The notes beneath the pieces were generated by a model. It did not search any database, had not been told where the DNA came from, and worked only from the letters and a program-made list of their open reading frames with translations. This document shows, one piece after another, positions 8,151 to 19,305 of a stretch of 64,000 bases of DNA. The position numbers and the translations under genes were made by a program. This DNA comes from Pseudomonas putida W15Oct28 (GTDB lineage Bacteria; Pseudomonadota; Gammaproteobacteria; Pseudomonadales; Pseudomonadaceae): positions 100,805 to 164,804 of the forward strand of contig NZ_JENB01000011.1 in the NCBI RefSeq assembly GCF_000708715.2, written 5' to 3'. Every line of letters starts with the position of its first letter. Position 1 is the first letter of the stretch.

Positions 8151-10094
8151 TCAGGTACGGAACCTGCGCACCAGCGAATCCAGCTCATTGGACAGCCCCG
8201 CCAGGCTCTCGGAGTCCTGGCGCGCCGCCTGGGCCAGTTCGGCCACCAGCTGCGCATCGCCGTGGATCTGGCTGATGTGCCGGTTGATGTCCTCGGCCAC
8301 CTGGTGCTGTTCCTCGGCCGCCGTGGCGATCTGCGTGTTCATGTCGCGGATCACATCCACCGACTCACGGATTTGCCCGAAGCTGTCGCGGGCCAGGCCG
8401 ATACGGCTCACCGACTGCTGCGACACTTCCAGGCTGGCATGCATCTGATCAGCCACTTCGGCGGTGCGGCTGGCCAGGTTGCCCAGCAGGCCGTCGATTT
8501 CGGCGGTGGAGTCGGCAGTGCGCTTGGCCAGGGCCCGCACTTCGTCGGCCACCACGGCAAATCCGCGGCCCTGCTCACCGGCACGGGCTGCTTCGATGGC
8601 CGCGTTGAGGGCCAGCAGGTTGGTCTGTTCGGCAATCGAGCGGATGGTGCCGAGGATCGACTGGATGGCGTTGCTGTCACGCTCCAGCTGCTGGATCGAC
8701 TGCGCGGACTGTTCGATTTCGTGGCTCAGGCGGTCGACGCTTTGCACGGCGGCATCGATCTGCTGCTGGCCTTCGCGGGCTTGCTGCTGACCGCTGTCGG
8801 CCGACTGCGCCGCCTGGCTGCAGGACCGGGCCACTTCGTTGGCGGTGGCGACCATTTCGTGGAAGGCGGTGGACACCATGTCCACGGCTTCGCGCTGGCG
8901 GCCAGCGGCCTCGGCCATGTCGCTGGAAACCCGGGTCGAACTGCTGGAGGTGCTGAGGATTTTGCCGGCAGCTGCGCCAATGTGCTGGATCAGGCTGCGA
9001 ATGGCACCAAGGAACTGGTTGAACCAGCTGGCCAGTTGCGCGGTTTCGTCGCGGCCACGGATTTCCAGGTTGCGGGTCAGGTCACCCTCGCCCTGGGCAA
9101 TGTCTTCCAGGCCGCTGGTGACGCTGTTGATCGGGCGCACGATCAGCTTGGCGAAGGCGGCACCGACCACTGCGAACAGCGCGGCCAGCACCACGGCGAT
9201 GACCCCGATCAGCCAGGTCAGCCGGGTGGTGGTCTGCATCACTTCGCTTTGCTCGATCAGGCCGATGAAGGTCCAGCCCAATTGCTCATCGGGGTAGACG
9301 TTGGCCATGTAGCGCACGCCATTGAGCTCGACCTCTACCAGGCCTTTGCCGGCCTTGGCCAGCGCGGCATAGCCGTCGCCGAAGCTGGCCAGCTGCTTGA
9401 AGTTGTGAGCGGCGTCGCGTGGGTCGACCATGACGTTGCCGTTGCTTTCGACCAGCATCAGGTAGCCGCTTTCACCCAGCTTGATCTGTTTGACGATCTC
9501 GGTCAGGCCTTTGAGCGATACGTCGATGTTGACCACGCCGCCGGGGTTGCCCAACTGGTTGGCCACGGCCCGCACGGTGCTGACCAGTACCGCGTCGTCG
9601 GCGGCCCAGTAGTAGGCGCCGGTACGCACGGTCTTGCCAGGGTTGGCCATGGCCAACTGGTACCAAGGGCGGGTGCGTGGGTCGTAATTGACGAACTTCT
9701 GCCCGGCCGGCCAGCCCGTGTAGCCGCCGTCGTTCACCCCGTAAGACAGGTAGGCGTAGGCGGGATGCGAGTTGGCCAGGCGGGTCATGAAGTCGAGGAG
9801 CTTGCTGGCCTGCTCGCCCAGTTCGTAGGACGGCGCGGCGCTCGTGTACTTGTTCAGCTCGCTGCCGGTGGCGGCGACCATTGGCTGCGAAGCCATGTAC
9901 TCGACGTTCTGGTTGATGCCCTGGAAGAAGATGTTCATCGCGTTGCTGACCTGGCGAATTTCCCGGCTGCTACCGTCGAGGAATCCGTCGCGGGCTTCGC
10001 CGCGCAGGTTGAGGACCACAAGTGTGGCCACGAGGACGATGGGCAAGCCGGCGATGACCGCGAATGCCCAGGTCAGTTTCTGTTTGATGCTCAT
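8151..10094 (-). CDS. Methyl-accepting chemotaxis protein with dCACHE sensor
   Basis: 647 aa transducer. TM1 is at about residues 8-30, followed by a large periplasmic dCACHE_1 domain (about 35-280), TM2 at about 292-315, HAMP ([20 protein letters not shown]) and a long signalling domain with the hairpin tip [20 protein letters not shown]. The sensor has YDPRTRPWY and a downstream GVVNIDVSL. Arg/Trp/Tyr and Asp at these places match the amino-acid-binding dCACHE pattern of PctA/PctB-type receptors, so amino acids or amines are likely ligands, but this is inference. Confidence 0.93.
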   Translation of the reverse strand: MSIKQKLTWAFAVIAGLPIVLVATLVVLNLRGEARDGFLDGSSREIRQVSNAMNIFFQGINQNVEYMASQPMVAATGSELNKYTSAAPSYELGEQASKLLDFMTRLANSHPAYAYLSYGVNDGGYTGWPAGQKFVNYDPRTRPWYQLAMANPGKTVRTGAYYWAADDAVLVSTVRAVANQLGNPGGVVNIDVSLKGLTEIVKQIKLGESGYLMLVESNGNVMVDPRDAAHNFKQLASFGDGYAALAKAGKGLVEVELNGVRYMANVYPDEQLGWTFIGLIEQSEVMQTTTRLTWLIGVIAVVLAALFAVVGAAFAKLIVRPINSVTSGLEDIAQGEGDLTRNLEIRGRDETAQLASWFNQFLGAIRSLIQHIGAAAGKILSTSSSSTRVSSDMAEAAGRQREAVDMVSTAFHEMVATANEVARSCSQAAQSADSGQQQAREGQQQIDAAVQSVDRLSHEIEQSAQSIQQLERDSNAIQSILGTIRSIAEQTNLLALNAAIEAARAGEQGRGFAVVADEVRALAKRTADSTAEIDGLLGNLASRTAEVADQMHASLEVSQQSVSRIGLARDSFGQIRESVDVIRDMNTQIATAAEEQHQVAEDINRHISQIHGDAQLVAELAQAARQDSESLAGLSNELDSLVRRFRT

Positions 10095-10261
10095 CGACGC
10101 TCCCGGAATTTTTTATTTTCGACACACGAGGCAGGTAGCCAGTACATCGGCAGCATCCGGGTTTTATGAAGCAAAACGCCTGTATTTATTGGATAAAGTC
10201 GCGGTTGGTGACTATTCGGTCGCGTTTGGACGCTTTTGGCATACCAAGCGCTGGTGACTGA

Positions 10262-10672
10262 TCAGTGACAGCAGCCTCCAGCAGCGCCATTGGCCAGGTC
10301 CTTGAGGATCGGGCAGTCCGGGCGGTCGTCCCCCTGGCAATGCGAAACCAGCTCGCCAAGGGTGTCGCGCAGGCTCATCAACTCCTCGATACGCCGGTTC
10401 AGCTCGTCGATGTGCTGCATGGCCAGCGCCTTCACATCGGCGCTGGCACGTTGGCGGTCCTGCCACAGGGTCAGCAGCTTGCCGACCTCTTCCAGTGAAA
10501 AGCCCAGGTCGCGGGAGCGCTTGATGAAGGCCAGGCTGTGCAAGTCTTCTGCCTGGTACAGGCGGTAGCCGCTGTCGCTGCGCGTGGCAGGCTTGAGCAG
10601 GCCGATGGATTCGTAATAACGGATCATCTTGGTGCTAAGCCCGCTGCGGCGGGCGGCCTGGCCGATGTTCAT
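10262..10672 (-). CDS. cueR: Copper-responsive MerR-type regulator CueR
   Basis: 136 aa MerR-family activator. It has an N-terminal winged HTH ([20 protein letters not shown]), a dimerisation helix, and the metal loop with Cys112 and Cys120 (C-x7-C), exactly the Cu(I)-binding positions of E. coli CueR, plus a C-terminal CCH tail. The start at 10672 has GAGGAAGC upstream and overlaps the copA stop (ATGA), so cueR is co-transcribed with copA. Two candidate operators lie at 13094-13124 and 13594-13624. Confidence 0.93.
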   Translation of the reverse strand: MNIGQAARRSGLSTKMIRYYESIGLLKPATRSDSGYRLYQAEDLHSLAFIKRSRDLGFSLEEVGKLLTLWQDRQRASADVKALAMQHIDELNRRIEELMSLRDTLGELVSHCQGDDRPDCPILKDLANGAAGGCCH

Positions 10673-13068
10673 GGCGCTTCCTCGTTGGTGCTGGTGGGTT
10701 TCCACGCCTTGAGCCACAGCGCGTTGCTGACCACGCTGACGCTGGACAGGGCCATGGCGGCGCCAGCCAGTACCGGGTTGAGGTAACCCAGTGCAGCCAG
10801 CGGGATACCGATCAGGTTATAGATGAACGCCCAGAACAGGTTCTGGCGGATTTTGGCGTAGGTCTTGCGGCTGATTTCCAGCGCGGCGGGGACCAGACGC
10901 GGGTCGCCACGCATCAGGGTGATGCCGGCGGCCTGCATGGCCACGTCGGTGCCGCCACCCATGGCAATGCCGATATCGGCGGCCGCCAGGGCCGGGGCGT
11001 CGTTGATGCCATCGCCCACCATGGCGACCACGCCATCCTGCTTCAGCGCGGCCACGGTGGCGGCCTTGTCGGCTGGCAGCACTTCGGCATGCACATCGTC
11101 GATGCCCAGGGCGTCGGCCACCACTTTGGCGCTGCCGCGGTTGTCGCCGGTCAGCAGGTGGCTGCTGATGTGCCGTGCGCGCAGGGTGTTTATGGCCTGC
11201 GCGGCGCCGGGCTTGAGGCTGTCACCAAAGGCGAACAGGCCCAGCACACGGGGTTGCGTGCCGCGTTCGATCAGCCACGACAGGGTGCGCCCCTCGGCTT
11301 CCCAGGCCTGGGCCTTGGCGGCCAGGTCACCGGGTTGCAGGGCGCTTTCGTCGAGCAAGCGGCGGTTGCCCAGGGCCAGCTCGCGGCCCTCTACACGCCC
11401 GGCAATGCCGCGCCCGGTCAGCGACTGGCTGTCGGTAACGCTTGGCACATCCAGCCCTTGTTCGGCGCAGGCATCCAGCACCGCCTTGGCGAGTGGGTGC
11501 TCACTGCCGCGCTGCAAGGCGCCGGCCAGGCGGTGCAGGTCGGCGCTGCTGCCCACTTGCGCCTGGCTGTGGACAACCCGCGGGCTGCCGGAGGTAAGCG
11601 TGCCGGTCTTGTCGAAGACCACGCGGTTGACCGCATGGGCCCGCTCCAGGGCTTCGGCGTCCTTGATCAGGATACCGTGGCGGGCGGCAACCCCGGTGCC
11701 AGCCATGATTGCTGCAGGTGTGGCCAGGCCGAGGGCACAGGGGCAGGCGATGACCAGCACGGCAACGGCGTTGATCAGTGCGGTTTCCAGCGGTGCGCCG
11801 GCCAGCCACCAGCCGATCAGGGTGATCAGGGCCAGTACCAGCACGGCCGGGACGAACACCTGGCTGACCCGGTCGACCAGCTTCTGGATCGGCGCCTTGG
11901 CGGCCTGGGCGTCTTCGACCAGGCGGATGATACGGGCCAGTACCGTTTCGGTGCCCAGCGCCTGGGTGCGCACCAGCAACCGGCCTTCGCCATTGATGGC
12001 GCCCCCGGTGACACTGTCGCCGGGTTGCTTGGGCACCGGCAGGCTTTCGCCGCTGATAAGGGCTTCATCGGCATGGCTGCTGCCGTCTTCGACCACACCA
12101 TCGACCGGGAAACGCTCGCCGGGCTTGACCAGTACCAGGTCGCCCAGGCGCAGTTGGGCGATGGCCACGTCTTGCTCCTGGCCGTCGACTACACGCAGGG
12201 CGCGTTCCGGGCGCAGTGCCTCAAGGGCGCGGATGGCACTGGCGGTCTGGCGCTTGGCACGGCTTTCCAGGTACTTGCCCAGCAATACCAGGGCAATCAC
12301 CACGGCTGAAGCTTCAAAATACAGGTGTGGGGCCATGCCGGCGGGGGCCTGCGCCCACTGGTACAGGCTCAAGCCATAGCCAGCGCTGGTGCCCAGGGCC
12401 ACCAGCAGGTCCATGTTGCCGGCACCGGCGCGCACGGCTTTCCAGGCGGCTATGTAGAAGCGGGCACCGAGAATGAACTGCACGGGCGTGGCCAGCAGGA
12501 ACTGCGCCCATGCAGGCAACATCCAGTGCAGGCCGAATGGCTGCACCAGCATTGGCAATACCAGCGGCAGGGCCAACAGCAAGGCTGCGCCGACTGCGAG
12601 GCGCTCTTTGCGCAGGCGGCGCTGGGCCGCGCTTTGGTCGTCCTTGGCCGTTTGCGGCAGGCTGGCGCTGTAGCCAGCCTTGTGCACGGCGTCGATCAGC
12701 AGGTTGTCGTCGAGGGCCGTGAGCACCTCGAGGTGCGCGCGTTCGCTGGCCAGGTTGACGCTGACCTGCTCGACCCCGGGCAGTTTACCCAGGGCGCGCT
12801 CTACGCGGCCGACGCAGCTGGCGCAGGTCATGCCGCCAATCTGCAGTTCGACGGTACGGGTGGGCACGCCGTAGCCGGCTTCGCGCACGGCATCGACCAG
12901 GGCGGGCAGGCTGTTGGCCGGGGCCTGGACCCGGGCCTGTTCGGTGGCGAGGTTGACGCTGACCTGTTCAGCGCCGGTGACCTTGCGCAGGGCGCGCTCG
13001 ACCCGGCCGGCACAGCTGGCGCAGGTCATGCCGGAGATCGGCAGGTCATAAATGGTGGATGCGGGCAT
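10669..13068 (-). CDS. copA: Copper-exporting P1B-type ATPase
   Basis: 799 aa Cu(I) efflux pump of the inner membrane. It has two N-terminal metal domains (CASC at residues 16-19 and 82-85), the membrane CPC motif ([15 protein letters not shown]), the phosphorylation site [17 protein letters not shown] and the hinge [17 protein letters not shown] chose ATG 13068 because AAGGAGGAGAGCC precedes it; the frame is open to 13110. It has its own CueR-type promoter and overlaps cueR by four bases. Confidence 0.95.
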   Translation of the reverse strand: MPASTIYDLPISGMTCASCAGRVERALRKVTGAEQVSVNLATEQARVQAPANSLPALVDAVREAGYGVPTRTVELQIGGMTCASCVGRVERALGKLPGVEQVSVNLASERAHLEVLTALDDNLLIDAVHKAGYSASLPQTAKDDQSAAQRRLRKERLAVGAALLLALPLVLPMLVQPFGLHWMLPAWAQFLLATPVQFILGARFYIAAWKAVRAGAGNMDLLVALGTSAGYGLSLYQWAQAPAGMAPHLYFEASAVVIALVLLGKYLESRAKRQTASAIRALEALRPERALRVVDGQEQDVAIAQLRLGDLVLVKPGERFPVDGVVEDGSSHADEALISGESLPVPKQPGDSVTGGAINGEGRLLVRTQALGTETVLARIIRLVEDAQAAKAPIQKLVDRVSQVFVPAVLVLALITLIGWWLAGAPLETALINAVAVLVIACPCALGLATPAAIMAGTGVAARHGILIKDAEALERAHAVNRVVFDKTGTLTSGSPRVVHSQAQVGSSADLHRLAGALQRGSEHPLAKAVLDACAEQGLDVPSVTDSQSLTGRGIAGRVEGRELALGNRRLLDESALQPGDLAAKAQAWEAEGRTLSWLIERGTQPRVLGLFAFGDSLKPGAAQAINTLRARHISSHLLTGDNRGSAKVVADALGIDDVHAEVLPADKAATVAALKQDGVVAMVGDGINDAPALAAADIGIAMGGGTDVAMQAAGITLMRGDPRLVPAALEISRKTYAKIRQNLFWAFIYNLIGIPLAALGYLNPVLAGAAMALSSVSVVSNALWLKAWKPTSTNEEAP

Positions 13069-13093
13069 GGCTCTCCTCCTTGGACAGGCCTCC

Positions 13094-13124
13094 AGCATCA
13101 ACCTTGCCATGCAGGTAAGGTCAA
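13094..13124 (-). promoter_or_regulatory. CueR-type promoter/operator of copA
   Basis: On the minus strand TTGACC (13119-13124) is followed by a 19-bp spacer and GATGCT (13094-13099). The spacer carries the dyad CTTACC...GGCAAGG. A 19-bp spacer with a central dyad starting ACCTT is the hallmark of CueR promoters. It is 25 bases upstream of the copA start. Confidence 0.82.
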
Positions 13125-13507
13125 TAGCCCAGGCCGGCTCGCTTCAACTCCAGCCCATATTGCCCCATGGCGATGCGGTATTTGTTGATCTGGCCCGTCT
13201 GCAGGTTCAAACGTGTGCTGCGTTGGTCCTCGATGCCCGGTGCGCAGCCTGGCATCTGCCCTGGCAGCAGGCGCAGGCGCACATCCACCGGGCCGGGCGG
13301 CAGGTTGAACGAGGTGGATTGCTCCTGGAACACACGCCCGGAAAGCTGATCGTTGAGGTAGACGCCGATTTCGCAGTTGGTGGCCACTTCCAGGCGTTCC
13401 CGGGAAATGATCAGTACGCTGTAGTCCGAATTGCCCTCGGCACTGGCCGGTGGCACCGCAGCCAGCGCGCTCAATAGCCCGACGACGCCCAATGCTGCCC
13501 TGAACAT
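13121..13507 (-). CDS. Hypothetical secreted protein next to copper genes
   Basis: 128 aa. It has a clear Sec signal peptide ([23 protein letters not shown]) and no membrane segment after it. I do not recognise a named family. Two cysteines remain in the mature part ([20 protein letters not shown]). AGGAG lies 8 bases before ATG 13507. Its last codon touches the copA operator, and it is divergent from copZ. A role in the periplasm is likely; a link to copper is suggested only by position. Confidence 0.8.
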   Translation of the reverse strand: MFRAALGVVGLLSALAAVPPASAEGNSDYSVLIISRERLEVATNCEIGVYLNDQLSGRVFQEQSTSFNLPPGPVDVRLRLLPGQMPGCAPGIEDQRSTRLNLQTGQINKYRIAMGQYGLELKRAGLGY

Positions 13508-13593
13508 GAAGAATCTCCTGCTTGCCTGATCGTCAAACGCGAAGCTTGGCCGACGCGGGCGTGGATTTCCACCCCATGTGTTGCTGGCAGGGC

Positions 13594-13624
13594 TTGACCT
13601 TGCCCCGATGGCAAGCTTGAGACT
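13594..13624 (+). promoter_or_regulatory. CueR-type promoter/operator of copZ
   Basis: TTGACC (13594-13599), a 19-bp spacer containing the dyad CTTGCCCCGATGGCAAG, then GAGACT (13619-13624), 29 bases before copZ. The layout matches the copA operator at 13094-13124. Confidence 0.8.
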
Positions 13625-13652
13625 CGTTGAAAACCTGAAGGAGGCAACCCCC

Positions 13653-13850
13653 ATGCAAGTGTTCAATGTACAAGGCATGACCTGCGGCCATTGCGTGAAA
13701 GCCGTGACCCGCGCGGTGCAGGAGCAGGATGCAGCGGCCAAGGTCGAGATCGACCTGGCAGCCAAGCAGGTACGGGTGCAGAGTGACTTGGCGCAGGAGC
13801 AGATCCTTACCGCCATTCGGGATGAAGGTTACCAGGCCGAACTCGCCTGA
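13653..13850 (+). CDS. copZ: Copper chaperone CopZ
   Basis: 65 aa single heavy-metal-associated domain with the copper motif MTCGHC (residues 9-14). It carries Cu(I) in the cytoplasm and passes it to CopA. ATG 13653 is preceded by GAAGGAGGC; the upstream frame to 13578 lies over the operator and is not coding. It is transcribed away from copA-cueR under its own CueR-type site. Confidence 0.93.
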   Translation: MQVFNVQGMTCGHCVKAVTRAVQEQDAAAKVEIDLAAKQVRVQSDLAQEQILTAIRDEGYQAELA

Positions 13851-13856
13851 AGACTT

Positions 13857-13947
13857 ACCTGTGGGAGCGGGCTTGCCCGCGAACACCGGCATAGCCGGTG
13901 CCATCCACCGCGTTGCCTGATTCGCGGGCACGCCCGCTCCCACAGGG
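13857..13947. repeat. REP pair (inverted)
   Basis: Two opposite copies of the GTGGGAGCGGGCTTGCCCGC type just after copZ, with a small inner palindrome (ACCGGCATAGCCGGT). It could stabilise or end the copZ message. Confidence 0.85.
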
Positions 13948-14068
13948 ACCACGCCAGTTTTAGGGTTTTGAGCGAGACCAAGGCCCAGGTTTGTTGCAAA
14001 TGTTTTCATACCGATAGGGTCCACAGCAGGTAGAATCAATCACTTGCTTAGCCTGCTATGGATTCCTG

Positions 14069-15250
14069 ATGAACCTGCGAATGGTGCTCATCCTGGGTGC
14101 ACTCAGTGCGTTCGGGCCCTTGGCGATCGACTTCTACCTGCCCGCCTTCCCGGCCATGGCGCAGGCGTTCGCCACCGATGAAAAACACATCCAGGCCACT
14201 TTGGCCGCCTACTTCCTCGGCCTGTCTATCGGCCAGTTGGCCTATGGCCCGGTAGCCGACCGCTTTGGCCGGCGCATACCGCTGATGTTCGGGGTGACCC
14301 TGTTCACCCTGGCGTCGCTGGCCTGTGCCTATGCCCCCAACCTCGACACCCTGGTGCTGGCGCGCTTCGTCCAGGCATTGGGCGGTTGTGCCGGCATGGT
14401 GCTGTCGCGGGCCATCGTCAGCGACAAGTGCGACCCGGTGGCCTCGGCCAAAGTGTTTTCGCAACTGATGCTGGTCATGGGCCTGGCGCCGATCCTGGCA
14501 CCGATGCTGGGCGGTGTGCTGGTGAACCTGGCGGGCTGGCAGTCGATCTTCCTGGCCTTGAGCCTGTTCAGCGCCGGCTGCCTGCTGGCGGTCAGCCTTG
14601 GCCTGCCGGAAAGCCTGCCTGCGCACATGCCGCGTCAGCCGTTGTCTGGCGCGTTGCGCCAGTACCTGCGGTTGCTTGCTGACCGGGTGTTCCTTGGCCA
14701 CGCCTTGACCGGCGGTATCGCCATTGCCGGCATGTTTGCCTACATCGCCGGTTCGCCTTTCGTGTTCATCAAGCTCTATGACGTGCCGGCCGAGCACTAC
14801 GGCTGGCTGTTCGGCACCAATGCCGCCGGCTTTATCCTGGTGGCACAGGTGAATGCGCGTCTGTTGGCCAAGCGTGGGCCGGCGTTTTTGCTGGCGCGCG
14901 GGGTTTGGGTGTACCTGGCGGCAGGCCTTGCACTGTTGGGCGTGGCAGCATTGCAGCCGACCCAGTTGTGGCCGCTGCTGGTACCGCTGTTCATCTGCAT
15001 CGCCAGCCTGGGCTGCATCATCCCCAATGCCTCTGCATGCGCCATGAGCGGGCAGGGCGCACGGGCTGGCAGCGCCTCGGCACTGATGGGCTGCCTGCAG
15101 TTCAGCGTCGCCGCAGGGGCGGCGGCACTGGTCGGCCTGCTGCATGATGGCAGTGCGGTACCGATGGCGATGGTGATCAGCTTGTGCGGTGCACTGGCGG
15201 TCAGTGTCGCGCTGCTGACCCGACGCTTGCAGGCCACGCGTCCCGCATAA
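14069..15250 (+). CDS. Bcr/CflA-family multidrug efflux MFS transporter
   Basis: 393 aa with 12 predicted membrane helices. The N-terminus (GPLAIDFYLPAFPAMAQAF) and the loop GPVADRFGRR are typical of the Bcr/CflA drug:proton antiporter group. Length is normal. It stands alone, with a REP pair upstream. Its last 50 bp overlap, tail to tail, the small gene at 15201-15398. The exported compound cannot be told. Confidence 0.92.
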   Translation: MNLRMVLILGALSAFGPLAIDFYLPAFPAMAQAFATDEKHIQATLAAYFLGLSIGQLAYGPVADRFGRRIPLMFGVTLFTLASLACAYAPNLDTLVLARFVQALGGCAGMVLSRAIVSDKCDPVASAKVFSQLMLVMGLAPILAPMLGGVLVNLAGWQSIFLALSLFSAGCLLAVSLGLPESLPAHMPRQPLSGALRQYLRLLADRVFLGHALTGGIAIAGMFAYIAGSPFVFIKLYDVPAEHYGWLFGTNAAGFILVAQVNARLLAKRGPAFLLARGVWVYLAAGLALLGVAALQPTQLWPLLVPLFICIASLGCIIPNASACAMSGQGARAGSASALMGCLQFSVAAGAAALVGLLHDGSAVPMAMVISLCGALAVSVALLTRRLQATRPA

Positions 15251-15398
15251 GCGGGTGAGGTGCCTGCAGGCGGGTTTCCAGCGTGGCGACGAAGGCCCGC
15301 GCCTCGGCCTCGCTGCGGAAACTGACCACGTGTTGATCGAGCTGGACCTGCCAGGGGCAGGCAGGGTTTCGGCTCGATGCACTGACGACAATTTTCAT
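15201..15398 (-). CDS. Small conserved-type hypothetical protein
   Basis: 65 aa, no signal peptide or membrane segment. The core (QVQLDQHVVSFRSEAEARAF) looks like a short beta-helix fold of the kind seen in many small Pseudomonas proteins, but I cannot name the family. ATG 15398 has GGAGG 9 bases upstream, which supports real translation. It overlaps the end of the efflux gene on the other strand by 50 bp. Confidence 0.65.
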   Translation of the reverse strand: MKIVVSASSRNPACPWQVQLDQHVVSFRSEAEARAFVATLETRLQAPHPLMRDAWPASVGSAARH

Positions 15399-15887
15399 CG
15401 CGGCAAACCTCCAGAAGGGGGGAGCCGCTCAAGTGTAGCGCTGCCCCTCGTGCCTGCCACGGGCTGCATCAGTGTCCTGACTGACGGTCGACAGGCGCAC
15501 TTTCGACACCCTGTTTCCTGCTTTGGGTGTAATGCCCGCAAACCTGCAGAACCTTCGCTTTGTTTCGCGCTATTTGTGAAACATGGCTGTGGGCCATATC
15601 TGAAATTGCAGCACGTCTTTTTTCATCAAGATGTTTCAGCACCCCTGTATGCGTATATCGGAGCTTTGGCTGACCGGGCTTCGGGCAGTTTTCCGAGGCC
15701 GCGTCACTGCTTGCCATGGGTAGGCATACCCAGTGGCTTTACGCGGTAGGTGCGTCGGCACGTGGCCGTCTGAATGGCGTTTGCTGCGGCTTATACTGAC
15801 GAACCAGGCCAGTGACAGCGAGACGTGCTTCCCTGCCAGGGTTGGCCATCGCATCCACACAGTGAACTTGCAGGGAGTTACAGGGAC
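15399..15887. other. Intergenic region before the ArsR-type regulator
   Basis: 489 bp with no supported gene. It holds the divergent promoters of the small minus gene (15398) and the regulator at 15888. TTATACT near 15791-15797 could be a -10 element for the regulator. I see no repeat or RNA gene. Confidence 0.4.
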
Positions 15888-16601
15888 ATGAACGCAGCCA
15901 GCAGTATCAGCCAGATAGCCAGCCTGATGGCCGACCCCAAGCGCAGTGCCATGTTGTGGGCATTGATCGACGGCACGCCACGGCTGGCCAATGAGCTCGC
16001 GATAATGACCGGCCTGACTTCGTCATCGGCCTGCGCGCACCTTTCGTTGCTGTCGTCGGCCGGTTTGCTCAGGCATGAAGCACGTGGCCGCAAGCGCTAT
16101 TTCCGCCTGGCGACACCGCAGGTGGGGGCCGCCGTGGAGGCCCTGGCCAGCGTTCAGCTGGAGAGCGCCAGGGGGGAGCGGGCCAAGGCCCCGGTTTCAC
16201 CGCTGCCCATGTCGATGCGCCGGGCACGCCGTTGTGGCGATCACCTGGGTGGGGAACTTGCCAGTGAGCTCTATCACCGCCTGGTGGTGGCCGGCTGGCT
16301 GGAGGGCAGCGGCAGGCAACTGATGGTGAGTGATGAGGGGCGAGCGCAGTTGGCGCTTGTCGGGGTCTATATCGATGCCCTGGCACCGGACCAGCAACGC
16401 GGTTGTGTGATTTGCCGTTGCACCGAGTGGAACGACCAAGCCCCGCACCTGGGCGGTGTGCTGGGCCAGGCCTTGTTCAGGCTGTTTCTGCAATCTGGCT
16501 GGATGCGTGAGGCAGAGGACACGCGGGCATTGCATATCTCGGCGCTGGGTATCCAGCAGATCAATCGCATAGCCCGCGTGGCGACGTTGCAGGTCGGTTG
16601 A
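15888..16601 (+). CDS. ArsR-type HTH regulator with C-terminal extension
   Basis: 236 aa. Residues 1-95 form an ArsR-like winged helix (ISQIASLMADPKRSAMLWAL, LTSSSACAHLSLLSSAGLLR). The C-terminal 130 residues contain CVICRCTEWNDQAPHLGGVL, a Cys/His-rich block that could bind a metal or small ligand. This two-part layout is common in proteobacterial regulators of unknown target. ATG 15888 follows CAGGGAGTTACAGGGAC; the frame is open to 15825 without further similarity. Confidence 0.82.
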   Translation: MNAASSISQIASLMADPKRSAMLWALIDGTPRLANELAIMTGLTSSSACAHLSLLSSAGLLRHEARGRKRYFRLATPQVGAAVEALASVQLESARGERAKAPVSPLPMSMRRARRCGDHLGGELASELYHRLVVAGWLEGSGRQLMVSDEGRAQLALVGVYIDALAPDQQRGCVICRCTEWNDQAPHLGGVLGQALFRLFLQSGWMREAEDTRALHISALGIQQINRIARVATLQVG

Positions 16602-16620
16602 GCGCAACGCCGTCGTTCAA

Positions 16621-17574
<954 letters not shown>

Positions 17575-17654
17575 TCATCTCAATCAGGTACGGTTGCCGC
17601 CATTCTACAGGGGCTGGCCGGGCATTGCGCCCGGCCAGGCTGCGACCCGGTGAA

Positions 17655-18341
17655 TCACCAGACCAAGGGTTCACCCTTGTAGTTGATGAAACGCAGGCCG
17701 CCGTTACCGCTTTGTGCGTTGATCTGGTCGAGCATGCCGCGGGTGCTGGTGAACACGTCGATTTCGGCGTTTTCGCCGCCCATGTCGGTTTTCACCCAGC
17801 CCGGGTGCATGGCCAGCACGCACAGGCCGGGGCGCTGTTGTTCGACCACGAAGCTGTTGATCATCGAGTTCAGCGCTGCCTTGCTGGCCTTGTACAGGCA
17901 GATTTCGCCACCGTCGGGGATGGTTACGCTGCCCAGGACCGAACTCATGAAGGCCAGCACGCCGCTGCCCTCGCGCACCTGGCCGACCAAGCGGCGGGCC
18001 ACACGGATCGGCGCCACGGCATTGGTCATGAACAGGTCGCCGATGTCCTTGTTCTGTACCGTCTCCAGTTCTTGCGGCATGGGGCCCATGACGCCTGCGT
18101 TGACGAATACCAGGTCGAACACCTGGCCCTGCAGGCGTTGCTTCAGGCCATCGAGCTGGGCGGTGTCGTTCATTTCCAGCTGTTCGATGCGCACGCCCGG
18201 TACGTCCGCCAGTGCGCCGGGTTGCTGCGGGTTGCGCACGGTGGCGGTGATGTTCCAGCCGTCTTCGTTCAGGCGCTGCACCAGGCCCAGGCCAAGCCCG
18301 CGCGAGGCGCCGATGATAAGTGCGGTTTTTGCGTCAGTCAT
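17655..18341 (-). CDS. Short-chain dehydrogenase/reductase
   Basis: 228 aa classical-type SDR. It has the nucleotide motif GASRGLGLGLV (residues 11-21), NAGVMGP, and a YKASK catalytic pair with Ser upstream (AFMSSVLGS). ATG 18341 is preceded by CGGAG; the longer frame to 18401 adds nothing family-like. Substrate unknown. It lies upstream of add in the same direction with an 86-bp gap. Confidence 0.88.
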   Translation of the reverse strand: MTDAKTALIIGASRGLGLGLVQRLNEDGWNITATVRNPQQPGALADVPGVRIEQLEMNDTAQLDGLKQRLQGQVFDLVFVNAGVMGPMPQELETVQNKDIGDLFMTNAVAPIRVARRLVGQVREGSGVLAFMSSVLGSVTIPDGGEICLYKASKAALNSMINSFVVEQQRPGLCVLAMHPGWVKTDMGGENAEIDVFTSTRGMLDQINAQSGNGGLRFINYKGEPLVW

Positions 18342-18711
18342 GTGAACGCGCTCCGTGGTCGGTAATAGTGAAAGGTATTTGAGAATAATCCACAGCGGCA
18401 CTCACTGCCTGCCCAGGTCTGTATAAAAAATGATCAACGTCGCCTGGGCCTTGCCTGGCCGGGCGATTCATCTGTTGGCGCACGGGTTATCCACAAGCTG
18501 ATCCACAGTTATTGTGTGCAAGCTTAGGGCGATGCAGGCGGGCGCGCCTGGCCTCGTGTTGGGGATAACTCGTGGGCTTTCAGCAATTTGCGGCTGTCAT
18601 CAAATAGTGATCAAAATATGATCAAAGCTCTGCAGGCCATGAAAACACTAGCGTGCAAGCGACTGCCCCAAGCTTATCCACAGGCAGGCCCACAGTTGCT
18701 GTGGGCAATGT
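18342..18711. other. Intergenic region with DnaA-box-like sites
   Basis: 370 bp between the SDR start and the yigZ-like stop. It has two perfect DnaA-box-like nonamers, TTATCCACA at 18487-18495 and 18674-18682, plus a near match TGATCCACA around 18500 and a reverse GGGGATAAC near 18559. An AT-richer part with three ATGATCAA/GTGATCAA repeats lies among them. No gene is visible. Confidence 0.5.
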
Positions 18712-19296
18712 TCAGCGCGCTTCGAGCAGGATACGCCCGCGGCTCAGGTCGGCCAGTTGCTGCTGCAGTGGCCCCAGGTGGGCGTCGCCGAGCGCAATCA
18801 ACAGGTCTACGCCATTGGCAGTGAACTGTTCATCCAGTACCAGGCCGTCAACCTCGGCAAGGCGCAGTTTCACCAGTGCCAGTTCGCTGAAACTGCAACT
18901 GCAGGTGAATTCGCTGCGCTGCACCAGCAGCCGCTTGGGCGCCTGTTGCAGGCACTTGTTGGCCCCGCCGCCATAAGCCCTGGCCAGGCCGCCGGTACCC
19001 AGCTGGATGCCGCCGTACCAGCGGATCACCAGCACCACGACCTGGTCGCAGTCCTGCGCTTCGATGGCTGCCAGAATCGGCCGGCCTGCGGTGCCGCCGG
19101 GTTCGCCATCATCGTTGCTGCGGTACTGCGCGCCGAGCTTCCAGGCCCAGCAGTTGTGGGTGGCGGCCAGGTCGCTGTGGCGTTCGATGAAACTCATCGC
19201 TTCGGCGGCACTGCTGATCGGCCCGGCGAGGGTGATGAAGCGGCTTTTGCGGATGTCCTCGCGGTATTCGCAGAGGTCGAGCAGGGTAGAAGGCAT
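18712..19296 (-). CDS. YigZ/IMPACT-family protein
   Basis: 194 aa UPF0029/IMPACT-family protein. The N-terminal domain has KSRFITLAGPISSAAEAMSF, HNCWAW and DDGEPGGTAGRP, followed by VIRWYGGIQLGTGGLARAYG; a short C-terminal domain follows. Relatives such as E. coli YigZ are soluble proteins with unclear function near translation. It follows the tetR-type gene by 9 bases, so the two are probably one transcript. Confidence 0.9.
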   Translation of the reverse strand: MPSTLLDLCEYREDIRKSRFITLAGPISSAAEAMSFIERHSDLAATHNCWAWKLGAQYRSNDDGEPGGTAGRPILAAIEAQDCDQVVVLVIRWYGGIQLGTGGLARAYGGGANKCLQQAPKRLLVQRSEFTCSCSFSELALVKLRLAEVDGLVLDEQFTANGVDLLIALGDAHLGPLQQQLADLSRGRILLEAR

Positions 19297-19305
19297 AAAT
19301 GACGG

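Noticed and set aside
8028..10169. 713-codon open frame on the plus strand opposite the chemoreceptor gene
   Set aside because: It is the antisense of a clear chemoreceptor. The protein is rich in Gly, His and Asp as expected for a shadow frame in GC-rich DNA and has no domain.
15469..15717. 82-codon minus-strand ORF in the gap before the ArsR-type gene
   Set aside because: No ribosome site, no recognisable fold, and composition unlike the neighbours.
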